Both the position numbers and the translations under genes were made by a program. From assembly GCA_946406115.1 (NCBI GenBank), contig OX291540.1, positions 4,832,563 to 4,896,562 of the forward strand: a stretch of 64,000 nt of DNA, in the 5' to 3' direction. The notes below the pieces were generated by a model that was not told the origin of the DNA, ran no database searches, and saw nothing but the letters and a program-made list of their open reading frames with translations. This document shows, piece by piece, positions 58,532 through 64,000 of this stretch; positions within the stretch are counted from its first letter, which is position 1, and each line of letters opens with the position of its first letter. Origin of the DNA: Apoda limacodes. Taxonomy: Eukaryota > Arthropoda > Insecta > Lepidoptera > Limacodidae.

Positions 58532-59190
58532 GCGATTTTTCTTAACTCAAAAATTCTGTTTTATTCTTTTTGGATACGAAGAACTAGCGAATTTTCTGAA
58601 TGGACAAATCCTTTCGGCCTATTTAACTTCGAAAAATAAGCGATTTCTCTAAACTTTACGAATCCTATTTTATTTGCCTACGGAAAAGAAGCGAATTTCC
58701 TTAATTTTCAAATTCTGTGTTACCCAATTTGGCTATTGAAAACTAGCGAATTTTCTTAATTTATGGTTTCTGCTACGGTGCTACAGTTTATATGCGATTT
58801 TTTAAATATATGAATTATGTTTTTCTAATATTGAGACCTTGTTTTTTTGACCTATAAATTTATTTCATACTGTCCGGATTTAAGAAACTTGCGATTTTTC
58901 TTAACTACCTACTCACCTAATTCCATTATTTGTTTTTCATATATAATTTCCTTTATTTTTGCATACAAATTTTCCTCGAAATACTTAAGTTTTGTTTTTT
59001 AAAACTAAATCACATTTCATCTGAACAATTCAAACGAAAAATCTGGCGAATTTTTAATCAAATAAAAAACTACCTATTTTATATTTTTGTTTGTTTTATC
59101 CGTTCCGATTCATTAGATTTTCCGAAATTGCGAATTTTCTTGTCTATCCAATTTTGTTTCTGTAACTGCTAACTCGCTTCTGATCTGACC
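58532..59190. repeat. Degenerate array, period about 48-55 bp
   Basis: The core gcga(a)ttttctt recurs at 58532, 58587, 58640, 58691, 58746 and 58794, then at 58891, 59046 and 59130. In the first units it is followed by a loosely conserved aaattctgttttatt…tttggctacgaaaaacta. Spacings are near 53 bp or multiples of it. The copies are old and AT-rich. Confidence 0.65.
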
Positions 59191-59335
59191 AACTCAAGTG
59201 TTAATTTTCATAACAGGCTGACCAAGTTGCCAAGTAACCCTACAGCCCGCCTGATGTTGAGCGGTCATCTTTGCTTACCCCTATGAACTCTTGCGACAAC
59301 AGAGGCCTAATGACATGATTTCCTTCTTGAAGAAC

Positions 59336-60006
59336 CAGGGCTTGAATTACTTGTAATTGATATACAAATACGTATTTGTATTTCAATTACTACCTAAAAA
59401 TGTAATTTGTAGTTGGTAGTTGGTAAAAACGTGAGTTCGAGGTAACTAATATTTCAAATACTTATTGCTTTAAAATACGTTTTACAAAAATACATTTAGC
59501 TATCGTGATTTATTTTTCTCCCTTTTTCTTAAATGCAATTTAAGAAAAAGGGAGAAAAATTCATTCAATCTCATGCATTATTTTCCTGATTAAATTTTCA
59601 TCTGCTCTTTCTCTTTCTACCAACTTCCATCCTAAGAACCAATTAATCCAACCTTGCCTGTAATAAGCATACAAAAATAGAAAAAAAAAACATTACAAAG
59701 TTAAATTAAGGTGAAGTGAAAACTGTAACACGTGTGTAAGGTGAGCATAATCTATATGACAATTTCAAGCATGCAAGTTATACTAAGTAGTTCTTAGATT
59801 AGGGCACATACATTTTATTGCAATCAAAAGACTCTGAATGTATTTCGTATTTTAATTAAAAATGGTTAAAATACTGTATTTTAAATATTTTGTAGGTGTT
59901 AAATTCACGACTTGAAAAATCTTTTGTATTTAAAATACATGCAAAAAGTATTTTGTAATTTGTAGGTATTTCAATTACAGATTAGTTTGTATTTTGCCCA
60001 GCCCTG
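59336..60006. mobile_element. MITE-like element, ends CAGGGCT
   Basis: The left end reads cagggcttgaattacttgta. The right end, reversed, reads cagggctgggcaaaatacaa, and both continue into related AT-rich inverted sequence (caattac…acctaaaaatgtaatttgta against its complement). The CAGGG-type ends suggest a hAT-related MITE, but no 8-bp target duplication is visible. It abuts the next element. Confidence 0.55.
59513..59559. repeat. Perfect hairpin, 22-bp arms, 3-bp loop
   Basis: The left arm 59513-59534 (ttttctccctttttctt core) is perfectly complementary to the right arm 59538-59559, with gca between. It lies inside the element at 59336-60006. Confidence 0.95.
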
Positions 60007-60014
60007 CTTGTAAC

Positions 60015-60918
60015 CAGAGGCGGCTCGTCCTAAGGAGCGCTGGTGTAGTGCACCCCTATAAATAATTATCTAATTAAAAAACAATATGTTTTAGATTTTA
60101 CTTAAAATAATTAATTAATATGCTTAGATTACTCTTTATGTTAAAATAGCATTTCACTCAAAACATTCAGTACACACACAGTTAACTCAAGATTTAGTAT
60201 GGAATTGCACTAAGGAGACTGTGTCACTAAGTAAAGCGCTAGCAATTGCGCTCCTATGAAACGAATTTTAGTACAGAGACTTAGAGCTAAAATCATACGA
60301 GAGTGAAAGAGAAAGTTCGACACAGTCTCACACGTGAAACAGAAAATTTTGTATGAAAAAATAGCAAAATGTGGCGCGCCGCTCCTGACCATCACCAGCT
60401 TGACCCCGCCTTCGGTCCGACCGGCGCGCTGTTGCCGCTCTTGCCTATTACAACAAATGTTTAATTCGTGCGTGCGAGTTTTTGATTGACAAATTAAATA
60501 AGTACATACTGCATGTAAGTACATAAACAGTTTGTTTATTGTCTTATAAGTAAATATAGCAAAATAAAATGTGATTTTTGTGATGTGTTAAATATTTTAA
60601 TAATTCAGCTTGAAATAAAGACAAAGGGTCACAAAAATGTGACACGAAAGCATACACGCGCGTTTGTAATTCTAAATAGGCGAATGAATTTCAGTTATAA
60701 ATAAATAATCAAAGGTTATCAATAGCAATTCTAATTAGCAGTAGTATAAGCAATCAAACATGATAAACAACATCTATCGCTAATTTATGCAAAAGGGACA
60801 GTCCAATATTCGGGTCACTACAACACTGCCACCTTTTATAAGCCATCAGAAAGGTACATAATTCCTTATCCTCCTTAAAAAAGTGAACACCCATTAAAAT
60901 TGTCACGAGCCGCCTCTG
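60015..60918. mobile_element. hAT-type MITE with 8-bp target duplication
   Basis: Terminal inverted repeats cagaggcggctcgt lie at 60015-60028 and, inverted, at 60905-60918. The identical 8-bp direct repeat cttgtaac flanks both sides (60007-60014 and 60919-60926). An 8-bp duplication and CAG-type ends are hallmarks of hAT elements. No transposase is encoded, so the 904-bp element is non-autonomous. Confidence 0.85.
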
Positions 60919-60926
60919 CTTGTAAC

Positions 60927-61769
60927 TAAAAAGCTAAACAGAGAGCAACTAATCCAATTAAGTTTTCAGTATAAATAGAAGTTTCAAGAGATTTTGAAAT
61001 ATTTTGTTTTGTATGTAAGCTATTATACAAGATACTATTCAACTTGGCAAAAAATTTGTTGCATTCCTCGATATCAAGGAATGACTTGTTTTTTCCCTGA
61101 CTATCAAGATTATATTTATGCGAGACAAATAAATGTTATAAATAAATCAGTTACCTGCCCGATGTACAGTACATAACCAAATATGTGACGCTGGTTTTGG
61201 TTTGACCTATAGATTTGAGAAATAGAAGACAGAGGTCTTTGCGTTTGAACCAAAATGACATCCAGAGACCGCGACCATAAGGGTTCCATTCTTTTTTTTA
61301 AGAACGCTAAAAATCAATTATATTTAATTGTTATGTGAAAATCAATGATGTATTATACAATGAATAGAATTATTATAATGTAGGTACATACCTACCTACC
61401 TACTTGTTTATTTTAAAAATATAAATATTATTAAACCTTTCAAGTTTTTTTTTAGAATATTCTAATGTAAATAAAGCAACAAATATCTCCTGCTTAGTCA
61501 CTTTTGCCTCCTTACAAAACAAATACTTTCTAACATAGGTACCGTGCCTAGTAAAAGTTAACATTTCCCTAATCATGTTTAAAATTCGACCGCGGCTTTT
61601 ACTGAACATGTCAACTATGTCTGCGAGAATACGATTAACATGCAAAATAATATTATAACGATTAATAGGAATTAGGAATTCAGTTATTCAATTTAGTACA
61701 CGCGGCGAATATAAATGATCCTGACCTAAAACGAGGGTAGTGGTCAGTTTGGATCCTTTGTTTGGTCGT
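60927..61769. other. AT-rich DNA, nothing recognised
   Basis: No coding signal or named repeat, apart from a short agggttccatt remnant near 61279. Confidence 0.5.
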
Positions 61770-62330
61770 GTGTTTGCGGCACTATAGCTTATTAACGGAT
61801 GATCCGGTTTTATTAGACTGACTGATATATATCTACGTACAGCCTAAACTACTGGGTCTAGAGACCTGAACTTTTGCATATGGGTTTCTGTTAATAACGG
61901 AAGCGAGCACTAAGGCAAAATACATCTCCTAAGGGGGTAAAATGGGCTCGGAAGTTTGTATGGAACTCCGTCAATATTTTAATTTAAAATCCATAAAAAT
62001 AATATTGAGGTTGCAGGTTTAAAATTTTCACATGTTGACATGTTTCACTGTTTTTGGAAAATCATCCCCTTAGTTACACTTTAAAAGGATTTTTAAGAAA
62101 GTCATCTCTTAAAGGCGTGAAATGAGGGTTGGAAATTTGTATGGAAATACGACAATTTTTAATTTAAATACCATAATGCATACAAATTGGTATTAAGTCT
62201 AGATTGAAAATTAAGATTAAGAAATTGTTTCATCGTTTTTGCAAAATCATCCCTTAGAGGACAAAGTAGGAGATGAAAATGAGTATAAGAATTCCGATAT
62301 TTTTCTTGGGAATTAAAAGATTTCTCACTT
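61770..62330. repeat. Dispersed repeat with internal repetition
   Basis: It starts with attaacggatgatccggttt, gactgactgatata and actgggtctagagacctgaa. A box of type tctc-taa-gg-gt-aaatg-g followed by gaagtttgtatgga recurs at 61925, 62105 and, weaker, 62250. It is related to 32330-32870. Confidence 0.5.
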
Positions 62331-64000
62331 TCTCAAAAGTTCAAGCGAATAAAGTTGCAGGACTTAATAAACCACTAAAAACACATCAAGTCTAAATAGA
62401 TTTTAAAATCGGTTTTGATCAAGTAAAAGGCAATTTCATACCGAATAAAATAACTAAAATTTGAGTAAGTAAAAGAAAGGTTTAGAAATAACAGTTCATA
62501 TCCAACATTTAAGTGAACAAATTCACGGCGAGAACCTAGCGGATATAATATACAATCAAAATCCTTTTTGAAGAAAACTTTAAAGCAGATATGTAGGTAC
62601 GTAATAGCAACATTTCGGCTCAGTTTAATCGTCCCCTTAAGCGCTAGGGCGTCAAATATTTACACAGTATAATTGCAGCAGTAGCGGGTTTGATTCCCGC
62701 GTGGCGACAAGCAATCATCTCGTGTTGACATGTACTGGTGTTAGGGGATTACACGCTTACAGGGTCACGGCAATTAGGTAAATAGGGTTTGTTAACTTTT
62801 GTCATGATTTCTTTGTTTAATAAGAGGGGATTAAGAAGAAACAGTAAATATTAAGTACCACTCTTATACCTAGTTAATTTCTCATTTTTAAAAAAGGTAA
62901 CTGTAATCGTCCAGCGGAGGCTTTTTCATAAATTTTCATTTTAATCTTACTTCAAATGTTATATTGAAAATTGTTTAGATATTGAAAGATATAACTTTTA
63001 GGGCTCAGTTAGTTTGTAGGTTGGGTAGGGATGGGTTTAGGTACAAATTAACTGGAGCACAGAAAGTAAAAAAAATGGTCCGACGGCAGTTATTACACGA
63101 ACAACTATTTTTCTTTGTTTGTCTTGATATCGAATATTACTTGCGCTGTATTGGACCACTTTGAGTAAAATGTCATAAATGATTTAAATTCCGCCACCTC
63201 AAAATCCCAACAGAACTTAGTTTAATCGTTTTTTTTTTTGTGATTATTTAAAAAATATCACAAAATTTCTTGTCGATTGAGAGGATGTTGTGCATAACAC
63301 AGTAAACAAGCAGACATACTTACATAAACATCACTCTAAAATAGTTTGGCAATTTCGATTTCCAGACTCATTTGAGAAACTTCAAATCTCAAAGAGAGGT
63401 TTTCCTCACATTTATTTTGACAGAGTGCCTACTCGTACCTATAACACAAAAGGTACACGTAAATTAAACTTCTTTAAGAAAGAGATAACCTCTTTACCCT
63501 TTCATCCTCCGTTTTGGCGCAAAACGAAATTCTGCTGCCTGCTGTTACACTTTTGAAGCGAATTTGCAGTTATTTTTATTTGACATTTATTTGTGCAATA
63601 GACATACACTATGAAATCCGTTGTTCATATATCTTAAAGAATCTACCCAAAGACGGTGAAATTATAAGGTTAGGCCTTTGAAGATTCTATATAGATATAA
63701 ATAATAGTAAACCTCTTTAAAGAAATCTCTCAGCTCTCAAGTCAATTAAAAATTCTAAATCACGCGTCACGCTGTCACGCACCCCCACACAAATAATGCT
63801 TGTCATAATCCAACAAAACCGCTTAAGTTGGCATTAAACGATTTTCGCCTTTCAATTATAGCTTTCCAATTACAACCCGCAAAAACCTACGCCACGGACC
63901 CCAAATCAATCTCATAAACAACCACTTCCTATGAAATCCCTCAAATATTGACATTGCGAACAAATAATTCCAAACGACCACTTTGAAAAGATCTACGACA
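62331..64000. other. AT-rich DNA, nothing recognised
   Basis: A lone B-box-like gggtttgattcccgc at 62686-62700 may come from a tRNA-related SINE. An 89-codon open stretch at 63290-63556 has no recognisable motif. Confidence 0.5.

Noticed and set aside
62686..62700. B-box-like gggtttgattcccgc as a possible tRNA gene
   Set aside because: No cloverleaf can be drawn around it. Best explained as a SINE remnant.

Overview
The window is eukaryotic, AT-rich and intron-rich, and most likely comes from a moth or butterfly (Lepidoptera). Two observations support this: the split gene it carries is an insect-type calsyntenin, and the surrounding DNA is packed with repeats I associate with lepidopteran genomes (Lep1-type Helitron-like repeats, tRNA-derived SINE pieces, jockey/CR1-like and RTE-like LINE pieces, mariner, PIF/Harbinger and hAT-type elements). 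There is no sign of bacterial gene organisation, CRISPR or operons.

The only host gene I can support with confidence is calsyntenin (Cals) on the + strand. I could place 18 consecutive coding exons from 6899 to the stop codon at 40761-40763. All have AG/GT borders and all codon phases join without a break, giving 872 residues. They cover the end of cadherin repeat 1, cadherin repeat 2, the LNS/laminin-G-like domain, the membrane-proximal ectodomain, one transmembrane helix and a cytoplasmic tail with two tryptophan-aspartate motifs of the kind that bind kinesin light chain. The signal peptide and the start of cadherin repeat 1 were not found and probably lie upstream of the window. A long 3' UTR follows (about 2.2-2.6 kb).

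Two introns are much larger than the others and hold most of the mobile DNA. Intron 2 (8685-23931) contains a head-to-tail pair of nearly identical 3.69-kb LINE units (13672-21294), a 1.43-kb unclassified insertion flanked by 23-bp direct repeats, and older LINE and Helitron-like fragments. Intron 13 (31293-37669) contains a foldback element, a Lep1-like copy and a decayed PIF/Harbinger element. In that Harbinger the transposase lies antisense, between the two halves of a MADF-BESS accessory gene.

Downstream of Cals (about 43-64 kb) I found no confident host coding gene. This part holds LINE fragments, a complete but decayed Tc1/mariner-type element with TIRs and TA duplications (52178-53913), a seven-copy 41-bp minisatellite, a degenerate array of about 53-bp period, a hAT-type MITE with a perfect 8-bp target duplication (60015-60918) abutting another palindromic element, and one weak candidate for a non-coding first exon of a further gene near 49.4-49.9 kb.
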